DNA from: Tieghemiomyces parasiticus
Lineage: Eukaryota > Kickxellomycota > Dimargaritomycetes > Dimargaritales > Dimargaritaceae
Direction: 5' to 3'
Length of the DNA stretch: 31,475 bases
Assembly: GCA_027575765.1 (NCBI GenBank)
Contig: JANBPT010000544.1
Location: 1 to 31,475, forward strand
This document shows positions 20,550-30,783 of the stretch, in pieces. Within the stretch, counting starts at the first letter, position 1. Each line of letters begins with the position of its first letter. The translations under genes were made by a program, and so were the position numbers. The notes under the pieces were generated by a model. The model was not told the DNA's origin. It searched no databases and saw only the letters and a program-made list of their open reading frames with translations.

Positions 20550-21518
20550 CTACATCGGAATGGGGTTAGGCAACGGTTTGCCCTCCAGGCCTGCTTGTAG
20601 GTTGTCGACACAGAGGTGACCCATGGCTTCACGAGCCTCGACCGTGGCCGAGCCGATGTGCGGTAGCAGGACGCAGTTTGGGTACTTGAGCAGGTGCGAG
20701 TCCGTGGGTAATGGTTCCGGGGTCATGACGTCCAACCCGGCACCGCCGATGATCTTGTTGGCAAGGGCCGACACGAGATCCTCCTGCTTGATCACACCGC
20801 CGCGGGAAATGTTGATTATCACCGCGGTCGGCTTCATCAGCTTGAACACGTCGTACGTAAACAGGTGATAGGTGCTATCGTTGAGACTGCAGCAGATACA
20901 CACCACGTCCGACTGGCGCACCAGTTCGTCAAATGAGACAAAGTTGGCCCCGGCCCGCAAGGCGGCTTCCTCACGGGGCCGCCGGCCGCTGTAGAGAATC
21001 CGGCTGACCCCGAATCCGCGCAACCGCTGGGCCACGCCCTCGCCGATCCGACCCAGCCCGACGATCCCTACAGCTTTACCACGCAGTTGGCGGCCCAACA
21101 TCCAGGTGGGCTGGTTGCACCACTGGCCCGTCGGGATCACGGCTGCGGCCTCCACGACGCGGCGCAGGACCATGAGGATAAGGGTGAGAGCCAGGTCGGC
21201 CACGGCGTCGGTGAGAACATCAGGGGTATGGCCCGTCTGAATACCGCGACGGTGGGCCTCCGCAAGGTCGACGTGGTTGTAGCCGACGCTGTGGGTCGAA
21301 ATCACCTGTAAGGTATCACCTGCGGCGTCCAAGGTCTCCGCGTCGACCTGGCAGGCACTGTCACAGATAATGCCGTGGACGCCCTTCACGCGGCGAAGGA
21401 ACTCGGTACGGGGTAGCTGGTCCGCCGACGACTGGTCAAGGTCGTAGCCTAGGGACTCAAGGCGCTTCTGAGCGTCTTCGGTCAGAAAGTAGGAAGAGAA
21501 CACCTTCTTGGGGGCCAT
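20550..21518 (-). CDS. NAD(P)-dependent 2-hydroxyacid dehydrogenase, glyoxylate/hydroxypyruvate reductase type
   Basis: A single exon of 322 aa, the usual length of the D-2-hydroxyacid dehydrogenase family. Members of the GRHPR branch reduce glyoxylate to glycolate and hydroxypyruvate to D-glycerate. Seen: THSVGYNHVDL and TPDVLTDAVADLA in the catalytic domain, the Rossmann motif GLGRIG (154-159), SGRRPR after the second strand (the basic pair favours NADPH), NISRGGVI with catalytic Arg239, DVMTPEPL with Glu268, and LLPHIGSAT with His287. The whole Arg-Glu-His set is present. There is no signal peptide, mitochondrial leader or peroxisomal SKL tail (it ends NPIPM), so it is probably cytosolic. 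ATG 21518 lies in a strong context, CCACCATGGCC. Lack of introns contrasts with the four other complete genes here. Exact substrate preference cannot be read from sequence. Confidence 0.93.
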   Translation of the reverse strand: MAPKKVFSSYFLTEDAQKRLESLGYDLDQSSADQLPRTEFLRRVKGVHGIICDSACQVDAETLDAAGDTLQVISTHSVGYNHVDLAEAHRRGIQTGHTPDVLTDAVADLALTLILMVLRRVVEAAAVIPTGQWCNQPTWMLGRQLRGKAVGIVGLGRIGEGVAQRLRGFGVSRILYSGRRPREEAALRAGANFVSFDELVRQSDVVCICCSLNDSTYHLFTYDVFKLMKPTAVIINISRGGVIKQEDLVSALANKIIGGAGLDVMTPEPLPTDSHLLKYPNCVLLPHIGSATVEAREAMGHLCVDNLQAGLEGKPLPNPIPM

Positions 21519-22300
21519 GGTGGACGGATGCGGCTAAGTACCGAATGTAGGGCTAGTAATAGTAAGAAATGAGGGCAGAGTAGTGTTTGAGCATGCGACA
21601 GGGATGATGCGATGGGGTAAACGACGACGGCCAGTCGACTACCGCACTGGACAGTTGTATGACGGGGCCTCGACCAGGCGTGACAGCGAGGCTGGCTTGA
21701 ACTCAGGTAAGAATGGCCACCTGGTGTCACCAGTAGACGATCCAGTGCAATCACCCGAGCACATCTCGTGTTACCAGTCACAACTACGTTGAGGATGTTG
21801 TGAAGCTATCCCAATGCATAACACGGACTATACACGGCCTTGCGGTCCTTTGCGGTGTGGAGAATAATGGGCTACAGCACAAGCGGAGTTCCATGTTCCA
21901 CCACTTGTAGCGAAAATATCCAAAACATGCGCTACTCTGGCGAATCGTTATGCTCATTAACAATTTTTCACAGTAATGGATAGCAAGCTGAAGTGCTCGA
22001 TAAGCTTTTTCTTATCCGTACAACTTACCAAACCTTGGTGCCAATAAGCTGGAGCCTAGAGAGTAGTAATTTCAGAAAAACAACAAATGTGGCCCTAAGT
22101 TGGAGCTGGACACTTCTCTAGTGATTATTGTCAGCAGGTTGGTTGTAACGATGGACCAAGGTCATACCATCATTAAATGGCGTCCAGCAAGTAGTCACTG
22201 GTCCTGGCGATTTACCTGAGGAAATTAGCCAGACACAGTGTCTGTCATTGCCGCAGACGATTAATGAGGCTTGGGACGTGGGGTAGGAATAAGCTTACAA
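21519..22300. other. Upstream region of the reductase gene, no gene seen
   Basis: The 5' flank of the minus-strand reductase gene grades into AT-richer DNA leading to the repeat island. No ORF with a recognisable domain and no RNA gene was found. Confidence 0.5.
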
Positions 22301-22309
22301 TTAGAGAAA

Positions 22310-22590
22310 CTAACCGTTAAGCTCAAACTGGAGAGTGGGTTGGATGGTAACTGTCGCTTTATTGAGTGGTGACCGGTAGGTCTTTTATACTTGACTAACA
22401 GCCGACATCATTCATAGTAATCATTTTGGCTGAACTAGGAAACCCAAGGCAACAGACCGAGACTGGACCAGGCACCGGCAGGGATGGAGGGAAGACTAAG
22501 TAGCCGCCATATCAGGACTAGAGACACAACAAGACAAGTGCTCTAAAATGATAAGAGGCGGTGACACTTAAGAATGGAGGCAATACTGTG
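22310..22590 (-). repeat. LTR-like repeat, copy A
   Basis: This about 280-bp segment aligns over its length with copy B (about 23300-23580) in the same orientation. Shared landmarks read on the minus strand are a start near TGCCTCCAT, a TATAAAAGACC box, then ACCGGTCACCACT and an AATAAA about 35 nt further on. TATA followed closely by a polyadenylation signal is the layout of a compact LTR. Divergence from copy B is visible by eye (many substitutions and small indels), so these are old. Element ends were not defined precisely. Confidence 0.6.
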
Positions 22591-22749
22591 GTGCCCTAAA
22601 CTACTGATCCGATCAGTTGTCGCACCTACAGCTCACTTTCCTTTACCTGAGCTTCTTTCTTAATCTCTTTAGCCTTCTGTTCTTCATTCCATATTCCACT
22701 ATGGCAATACTAACCTTCCTGATCTGCTGGTTGGCGTCTCCCCTCCGAC

Positions 22750-23000
22750 AGGCACCACCGCCTCTCGCCTCTTGGGGCTTTCCTTCCATCAGTCACCTTC
22801 TTCTTCTTTGTTGATGCGGTAGCTTGGTAGCTACTTTCCTTTTCGCCTAGGCACCAGCCCTGCCTTGCACTATCGTCCTTGGGTTAACCCCTAACCTAAG
22901 CTGTAGCTATTCCTCAGGATGCCGGCCATCCTTTGAGATAAAAGCCCCTCTGGGTCGCTACACAATAAACAATAGCTAAAACACACAATCAGTTCCGTCA
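22750..23000 (+). repeat. LTR-like repeat, copy C, inverted relative to A and B
   Basis: Read on the plus strand this resembles copies A and B read on the minus strand: GGCACCACCGCC near 22751, ATCGTCCTTGG near 22872, GATGCCGGCCATCCTT near 22919, then ATAAAAGCCC, GGGTCGCTAC and AATAAAC. The match is strongest over about 22870-22975 and fades on both sides. It lies between the two direct copies, in opposite orientation. Confidence 0.5.
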
Positions 23001-23299
23001 TCACCTCTTAGTTCTTTCGTACATTGTTCTGTTTATTAGTCTTTAGTTTGCTGGCTATTAGCCTTAGTTTCCTCTAGGGTAGTTTTCCCTACGACATAGC
23101 CGACTATATACTAAAAAGTGGGTTATAGTAACAGGCCATTGGGTTGGAAGTGCTGTAAAGCAAACAAAAGTAGGTTGTGACAATGGCAACGGGCAAGTGC
23201 GCGATACCCGTTAACGAGCAGGCACCAACTGTACGAGTAGATGGATCGGAAAAGATTTGCTGGGTGTGGTAGGCGTAAATCGTACTAAAACACTGACCA

Positions 23300-23580
23300 A
23301 GCTTTTAAGCTCCAAACGGGGATTAGGGATTGTTACGTGGGATAACCGCTGTCGTTTATTTAGTGGCGACCGTTAGGTCTTTTTATACTTGAAGGATGGT
23401 CAGCATCAATCAAGTAACTAGCCAGCCTGGACTAGGGGAATCCAGGACGACAGGCCGTGGCGGGACCGGGTGCCGGCATGAATAGAAGGGCGGCTAGGTA
23501 GTCACCACAGCAAGGGTAGAGAAAGAGAAGGTCCTAGAAGGATATAAGGCGGCGGCGCCTTGGATGGAGGCATGTTGAAG
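23300..23580 (-). repeat. LTR-like repeat, copy B
   Basis: The partner of copy A, about 985 bp to its right and in the same orientation. On the minus strand it shows TATAAAAAGACC, ACGGTCGCCACT and TAAATAAACGAC, with GGCGCCGCCGCC near its start. The copies bracket about 700 bp with no recognisable retroelement protein. A minus-strand ORF (23831-23502) runs into it from the right; its translation matches nothing I recognise. Confidence 0.6.
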
Positions 23581-23599
23581 ATCAGGAAGATTGAACGCC

Positions 23600-24100
23600 T
23601 ATCCGAAATGAAAAAGAAAGTAGGTAAAGAAAGGGGTGAATAATCGATATGGATAAAAGCGTGAAGCCTGGATAATGCAGACCACCAAGTAGATAGGCCA
23701 TCATTGATCGGAATCAAGCTATGGCATGGCGTGCGCGGAGGCGTGGGTGCGGCTTCTATCAATGATTCAATGGAATTAACATTTGGAAGACATTTTAATT
23801 GACCACAGACAGTGATGAACTGGTTGGCCATCGTAGGGATAGGAAGGTATACCTTCCATCAATCAGCCAATATAAGTGTAACCAAATTATTGGAGACATT
23901 TAAGCTCGAGATCTCAGATTACAGTGCTTCAGATAAAACTTAGGAGAATCAATGATGCCGAGTCGATCGGTATAAGCCACTCCAGGGTTGAATCATTTCT
24001 GACTTACCACCTTGTCTTTTTTAAATTATCCGTCATGGCTACCTTATAGAGCACCCCTCCCCCACCCTAGTTAACCAGACCTGATGTATGGGTCCTTATT
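23600..24100. other. Spacer between LTR-like repeat and mariner relic
   Basis: AT-rich DNA. The only sizeable ORF is the minus-strand 109-codon frame at 23831-23502, beginning MANQFITVCGQ, which overlaps repeat copy B. It has no recognisable domain. Nothing else seen. Confidence 0.45.
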
Positions 24101-24106
24101 TATAAT

Positions 24107-25064
24107 TACTATCTGGAGGGCCGCAAGGCAGATGCTATTCTAAATGTTTCAACTTCCACACTGGGCCCGGCTGTCCCTAGCTGTTCCACCATCTACAGGT
24201 GGTTAGCTCGCTGTTGTAGGGGCCACTACTCCCTTGAAGATGGAACCTGGTCTGGCCGCCCATCAGATGACCTTGGCAAACTTTATGGGGTTATACTCCT
24301 GGAACTGTTGGAGGAAGACCCCCAACTTACTGCTGACCAACTAGCCCATGCCTGCTGCACTTCCCCTAGTACCATGCGCAATGGCCTGCATAGGGACCTG
24401 GGGTTGCACAGCTATTTCAATTACTGCCCCCCACAGCCTCACTGGCGGCCAGCAACCCCAACACATACGTTTTGCCCACCGAATTCCTGGAGAAGTTGGA
24501 CTGGGACCAGTGACTACCTGCTGGACTCCATCATCACAGGTGATGAGACCTGGATGTAACTTTATGATCCCCCCCTACTGGCTCTAGTCGCCGGAGGTGG
24601 TGACCTAAAGGTGGCCCTGTCCCAACTGAGACCCGCCAAGGCCATACCACACCCAAGGTGATCCTGACCATTTATTTCGCCAGGCGTGGCCTATTACACC
24701 TGAGTGTCAAGCTCCCTGGTGTCAAGGTCGCCACCGAACTCTACGTAGAGTACGGGCTGAAGCCCATGGTCCGAGCCTGGGTGAAGGCACGGGGAAGTCT
24801 GGACTGTCGTCCTCCACGGCTCTACCATGATATTGCACCACAGCTCCCTGTACCTACATTGCTGCGTCTAAACTCAAATTTCTTTCGGCCCCTCCCTACA
24901 GTCCTGATCTGGCCCCCGATGATTTTAGGTTGTTCAGGGATATCAAACAGCGGCTGAGGGGTAAGACGTTCACCACACTGGAGGTGGTTGTGGACGCCTG
25001 GCGATCGGAGCTAGCTAAGCTCCGGCTAAATGACTATAGAGCCTGCTACGATGGCTCTCTATAA
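24107..25064 (+). pseudogene. Mariner-family (Tc1/mariner) transposase, broken
   Basis: Translated pieces match a mariner transposase in order. They are the N-terminal helix-turn-helix part with TIYRWLARC and GHYSLEDGTWSGRPSDDL, then EEDPQLTADQLAHACCTS, then LLDSIITGDETW (first catalytic Asp), then YSPDLAPDDFRLF (last catalytic Asp block) and a C-terminal stretch ending DYRACYDGSL. The frame breaks more than once between about 24410 and 24900, and a TAA-type stop directly follows the TGDETW motif, so no active enzyme is made. The start is approximate. Terminal inverted repeats are not clear; a short TTAACCA (left, near 24070) and its inverted near-match (right, near 25108) are the only candidates. 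Confidence 0.8.
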
Positions 25065-25668
25065 TGAGCTTGCCGAGTAGTACCGAGTAATGGTAACTAT
25101 ATTGGTTAAACGCGATTTAAAGTTGAGAAAACTGGAACTTTTGGCAGTACCCGTATATGATTGGCTGGTGCCTTTGATAAGCCCTTGGAGGGCGGTCAAG
25201 TGCTTACCGGTTAAATGATAGCCTAGAGTCTGGTTGGCAGTCATATGGCTGGCGAATTCGCCATTTTTAAACACAGGACCATCGTGGCATTGTGTAAAGT
25301 CGGGTTTGCTGCCGCCAGATGTTGGTTCAACGTTGGCTGCTAGGCCCACTATAGGACGTGTAAGAGAGGAGGGGCGTGTGTGACTAACATCCCTTCCACT
25401 CTCCCTTCCCCCGCTGCCAGCCAGTTATACCCCTCGCCAGTCCCTAGCGGCCATTTTAGGCCCAAGCCGCCCCACCCAACAGCTGGCCCACGTTCACATT
25501 CCGCCAGCACATGCCAAGCCCCACAGGTGTAGATCCCACGCCACGCCCACAGCCTCCCCCTTGCCATTCTCTATATCAATGTCTTCCTCAATTCATATGG
25601 CCTGCACCAAGGATTTCTACTTGTGCTTTACATCGCCCATTCTTCGCCTTATCTAATTCTTTACAACT
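25065..25668. other. Spacer and promoter of the NDUFB2-like gene
   Basis: The left half is the flank of the mariner relic. The right half (from about 25370) is pyrimidine-rich and leads into the ATG at 25669. The minus-strand ORFs here are low-complexity. No further feature seen. Confidence 0.5.
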
Positions 25669-26083
25669 ATGCCCGTGAAGTTCATTCCCCCGAAGGTACC
25701 TGCCTTCCAGCGGTACACCGCCAAGCTTCTGGGCGCTACCATGTTCTTTTTTATGATGTACCGGGCGCGCGAGGACGGCCTCACGACCATCGTAAGTGGT
25801 GCAGTCACTTGAATGGGCTCTTCATCGTGGATAGAGGAATCGTTCTTATTGTTCCTTGCTAAGTTGCCCTACCTCGGAACGTAGGGTTGGCTAGGCAGAA
25901 TTATTTGGGATTGAGATCTCGAGCGCCTGCACTTACCTGCCCGTAGCTCTAACGCCCATTGCTTGCATTCACCTCTTCACTCCCACCACTGTCCGCACAC
26001 ATTGTATACTGCAGGGCTGGTCCAAGCCCTGGGAAGAGAGCCACGGCCACGACGACCACCACGACAACCACGGCAAGCACTAG
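25669..26083 (+). CDS. NADH:ubiquinone oxidoreductase (complex I) NDUFB2-like subunit, two exons
   Basis: Exons 25669-25791 and 26015-26083 join in phase 0 to 63 aa; the 223-nt intron is GTAAGT...CAG. The protein begins MPVKFIPPKVPAF, has one membrane segment around LLGATMFFFMMYRAREDG, and ends in a GWSKPWEE motif followed by a His/Asp-rich tail (SHGHDDHHDNHGKH). This matches the short NDUFB2/AGGG-like accessory subunits of plants and fungi, single-pass proteins of the complex I membrane arm in the inner mitochondrial membrane. Neither exon alone is a recognisable gene. The joined product has the whole family pattern, including W-[RKS]-PWE and the acidic/His tail. I rate the family assignment as likely and the exon structure as firm. 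Confidence 0.85.
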
Positions 26084-26926
26084 GTCTGTACGTGTACTTG
26101 GCTACGGCCTGACCGCGTTTGAGACTGAGGCTACCTTGTTCAAAATTACATTACTATTGACGACTCCTCTAGTTGGCTGCGTCCGCGATGATTCCGATAT
26201 CTTGCCCGTCGTGCGTTCACGGCCCCATACGTTGGCTTCCCAGAGTGGTGCGGTGAGAAAAAAACCTAGCCTAGATATAAATACATGGTCGGGCTACGCC
26301 TGGGCCACCATCCCAGAATGTAGACAATTTAACCTTAGCTAAAGTTCCGTGGAGGGAGATACTAGTAGTGGTTCTTATGGCGATATGCGCGGGCGGGGTC
26401 CAATGATAGCAGACAAGGGTATGTGTGGTGTAGCCGTGTAATGGAGTATCGGTTTCCATATTATTGGAAGGGAATGTACAGTGGCGAGCGCCCACAATAG
26501 GCCGGCCGGGTTGACTCCTGTCATATAGGTGACCGTGAGTATATGCTGGTAAAATTGGATAGGGGTCGCGATAGAGTGCGAAGTTGGGTTGTGGTGGCGA
26601 CGATGCGGAACTTGCTCGAGGGAAAGAGGGTGCATAGCACCCACCACTCCTGTATGCCCTGCTATCAACTCGCAGGTAGGCGGTTTGTGTAGGCAGGGCG
26701 AGTGGAGTGTCGCAGGGCACCGTGTGGCCATGGCCTGTGCAGCCGGCCTGTTGCTCCGTGTCCCACGCCGCCCGCCGTCCCGCTTTCTTGAAGTCCCTTC
26801 CTTCCCCCAGGGCATTGCCAGGTCATCCGTGGCTCTCGGACACGGTCTCACCACCACGGTAACTCTACATTCCTCTCTCTTCCTCTCAGCCTCTGCTGTT
26901 CCCTTTCCGACTGTTCTTCCGCCGCC
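26084..26926. other. Intergenic region upstream of the MIOS/SEA4 gene
   Basis: This contains the 3' UTR of the NDUFB2-like gene and the MIOS promoter. An upstream ATG at 26730 opens a frame that overlaps the MIOS start out of frame (26730 to 27035 region). It could act as an upstream ORF if transcription starts before it, but no conserved product is seen. The last 60 bases are pyrimidine-rich. Confidence 0.45.
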
Positions 26927-29900
26927 ATGTCTTCGTCGTGCGTGCTGCTCTGGTCACCCCACCCTCGGAGCCAGGACTTCGTTCTGGTCCAGGACCACAC
27001 CCTACGCATGTACCGGTGGCAGCCACCTTCAGTAAGTGGACAGCGGACCGTGGCGAACCGGCTCTAATAGCTATCCCTCATACTTCTCCGTCACCTAGTT
27101 GCCACTCCAATTTCCCTCTCATTTACCGACCCCGGCCCCAAACCTACCCCTAAACTCTCTACATCCGCTCCGTACCACGCCCGGCCATTAGGATTCCCAA
27201 CCGAATCAGGAGTCAACGGTACTGGCCCTCTGCCATAACCAACGTAAAATCGACTGCGTATCATGGTCCCATGACCCCGTCGTGCAGGACCTTGTCGCTC
27301 TCGGCGTAGGGACTGGCCAAGTGTTAATTTTGCGCCTGTCTGAGCATCCGCGGACGGGGTCTGGGTTACCCACACCGCTGTCGCTTTCGGCTCAGTTACC
27401 TCCGGTCCCGCTCCCGGAAACCTCCCTTCCGATCCTCCCGCGCCGGCCTTCTGATCCCGAGGGCTTGGCTGCCGCTGCCGCAGGCTCGTCCACTCGTTTA
27501 GCCATCACACACGGTCGTAACTGCCAGTCCCTGTCATTCAGCCCACATGAACACAAGTGGCTGGCGGTAGGGTTAGCCCGACACCGCAACGAGCACGGAC
27601 TGTTAATCTGGGATACTGAACGGCTCCAGACCACCGCCACCCTGGGGCCCCTTGCCGATGACGGTGACTACAGCGGGCTCGACCCCCTCACGGTCGCCGT
27701 CCCGACCTCTCCGGATACCCCCGCCATCGTACGCCCAGTCGCCTCAACCGCCTCGTCTCCAGGTTCCCGTGGCGCCCCAGCGGCCAGTCCGGGTAATCCG
27801 CGGCGGCCCTTGCGCATGGTATACTTCACCACTTCCAACCCACGCAACCCCAGCGTCGACCGGCCGGTAGCCACATTCTCATTCAAGGAATCGGTGGCGG
27901 CCATGGCTTGGCTGGACGCCTACCCCAAGTGCCTACTAGTGGGCGGATTGGCTGCCACCAGGCCCATGATCCACATGTATGATATCCGGAAGAACAAGGC
28001 TGCATTTCGCCACGAGACCCCCGCCGTGTACGGCCTGGCATCTGATCCTTTCGATCCGTACCGTTTCGCATCCTACGCCGCGGGCGGTAACATTTGCGTA
28101 TGGGATACTCGCTTCATGTTGCGCGAGCTACTGCACATTGACTCGGGGATAACGTCCGAGAAGGCGTGGCAGAAAATGGCCTTCTCCCCCCACCGGCGGG
28201 GGATTCTGGCGTGCCTCGGCCAAGAGACGGATTTCATCAAACTCAACTGTTTGGAGACCGTCTCCACCCAGCATTTAGCAGCCAATCCGATGGGCAACGC
28301 GGGCGACACGGCCTGGTCTCTGCCCAGTGTTGAATCACACGAAGACGGCGCCACTACGCCCGCCCCTGCGGACGTCCCCCGGGTGCCTGACACGTTCCTA
28401 TGGCGCACCCGGCTCATTCATACGGACCCGCCGGCCCCGTTGACAGCCTTCACCTGGATTCCCACCGACACGCCTGCTGCTAACCGCTACCGAATGCTCA
28501 CCCTCAACCGCACGGGCAACCTCGAGTCGCGAACGATCGAGGAGGTTCCGCGCGCCGCCTGGAATCCACACGGGAGCCTGGCCGTGGCCGATGAGGCGCA
28601 CTCCAAGATCCTGGATCCGTGGGCCGTCATCCCGCCGGCTGGCAGTGACCAAAACCCCTCACTGGCTGCAGCAGCCCCGGCCCTGTCAGCTGCCGGGGAA
28701 CTCGCCAACCTCACCTCCCTCGCCGACCTTCCCAATTTGTTTGCCCGGCGCGCTACCCTACGGCAGACCAAAGAGGTCTCGCCGGCCACTGCGCGGCTTC
28801 GGCGGAGGGTGACTGAATGGGGGACCCCACTGACCAGCCATGACGCCCCCGCCGTAGCCCAGCTGCGCGGGGATATTTCGATGGTTATGAAGCAGCGGGC
28901 GGCACAGGGCTACGGGATGGACCCAGCACGCAACTTGACCATTATAGGGAGTGACACGGCACTACGCGAGGCCTGGGCTTATATTCGGGACTCGGTGGAA
29001 CTCATGGACGAAGATGCCGAACTTATCGCCGGCAACCATCGCCTCAGTTTCATGGGGATCCAAAAGGTGCTGCGTGAACTGTCCAAGCGCGACTTTGCGC
29101 TGTTACGAACCAAGTTGGCGGAACTGGAAGCGCGGCAGGGAAACGATTCCGATGATCCGCGGTACCCTGGCCCGGAACTTACGGTACAGCGCAAGTTAGC
29201 CCTGCGCATGTCCGGATGCCACTACAACCGACGCCGGTTGGAGGAGATATTGGTGGGGCTGGAGAAGGCCGGGTCGTACGAGCAGGCGGCGGCGATCGCA
29301 CTCTTCCACGACTGCCGGGAGCGGTGCATCACGGCCCTGGCGCGGAGCGGACGACCCGAACTGGAAATGGTGGCCATGGTCCTGGCGGCGCACGCAGCGC
29401 GGGCGGTGGACCGGTCAAATACAGCCTATATTGAAGAGTGGCAGACCATGAACCGGCGGTTCCTCCAGGGCACGCCCACTGCACCGGCCGTCACCGACCC
29501 ATACCTGCGAGCAATATTCAAGTACTATTACAACGAGGACTGGTCCGACGTGCTCAACGAGCAGGGCCTCTCCATGAAGGAACGGCTGTCTATCGCCCTC
29601 CGCTTCCTCGACGACCAGAAACTTTTGGCCTACGTCAAGGAAAACACCGAGGCCACCACTAAGACCGGGAACCTTGAGGGACTGATCCTCACGGGGCTCA
29701 CCGATCATGATATGCCCCTTCTCCGGGCCTACGTCAACGCCACCGCTGACGTGCAAACCGCCGCCCTAATCTTGAGCTTCTCGTCTGTGCAGCCCAGCCC
29801 CGATTCCGTCAAGGACCGGTGCGTAGAAGGGTAAGTACCTGAATTAGCGGCGGGTCCGCCCGGCCTCATTTTATTTTCCGCCTACCACCCTCTGCCATCC

Positions 29901-30783
29901 GCCCTCTCGCTTCTGGCAGTAAATAATACGCCAAAACTACGACTGCCCTCTTTATCATCGACTGACCTGCTGCCTACCTTTTTGTTGCAATTACCTCTTC
30001 ATCGCTGTCACCTCCCAAACCGCCACTTCACCCAGCTACCGCGACCTGCTCGACCAGTGGACCATGTACACTACCCGGGCCAACTTTGACATTGCGCGCG
30101 GCAAGTGGTTCCGGCGCTACCACATCACGACACCAATGATGGCCCAGTCCCAGACAATTGTGCGCTGCACCTACTGCAACATCAACCTGATGCAGAACCT
30201 CAACCTAGTGGGCGGCGCTGGCGTAGCCGTGGCCGGGATCGATCGCGAGAGCGGTGGACGGCGCTTCCCCTACATGGGGACCAATCGCTTCGACGCGACG
30301 GTCGGTGATACGGTAGGTGGATTTTACAAATTGGGAATGGTACAGGAGACCCTCGTGGTGACTAAGCGTGCTAAACCATTGTTTGGCAGCTTGGGATATT
30401 ACCATATGAGTTGTTTACCCCTCCCCCCGCTCCTCCCTCCCGGCTGCATCGTCACTAATCTCTAGATTCTTTTCTGCACTCACCCCTTCCCCGGCCTCTT
30501 TCAACATGTATAGTCCATGCAATGCCCTGCTTGCAAGGCGCCCCTGCCGTCGTGCCCGATCTGCTTACTCTCACTGGGCACGCCGCCCGCTGTGTTCACG
30601 GCCACGACAGGCAAGAACAAGCGAGGCGAACATGCGGCGACCCCCATTCCGTGTGAGTGGTGGTTTATGTGGTGCCAGACCTGCCGCCACGGCGGTCACC
30701 AAAAACACATGTCAGAGTGGTTCCTTAACCACAAAGTGTGCCCTGTAGCTGACTGTCTCTGCCACTGCCGGGAACTGGATTAA
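26927..30783 (+). CDS. MIOS / SEA4-type WD-repeat subunit of GATOR2 (SEACAT), four exons
   Basis: Exons 26927-27031, 27192-29830, 30036-30312 and 30514-30783 join to 1096 aa; introns are 160, 205 and 201 nt, all GT-AG with matching phases. MIOS/Sea4 is a scaffold of GATOR2, which relieves GATOR1 inhibition of TORC1 at the vacuole/lysosome. Seen: an N-terminal beta-propeller with WD-type ends (LLIWDTERL about 172-180, MIHMYDIRK about 293, NICVWDTRFM about 335-344), a long alpha-helical solenoid from about 500 to 910, and a C-terminal zinc region. The zinc part has CTYC (959-962) in exon 3, and in exon 4 CPAC, CPICLLSLGTPP, WCQTCRHGGH and CPVADCLCHC, the MIOS/WDR59/SEA-type RING-like fold that ends the family. 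Start ATG 26927 in GCCGCCATG is the only one giving the family N-terminus (LLWSPHPRSQDFVLV). Length is close to yeast Sea4 and longer than human MIOS. Confidence 0.94.
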
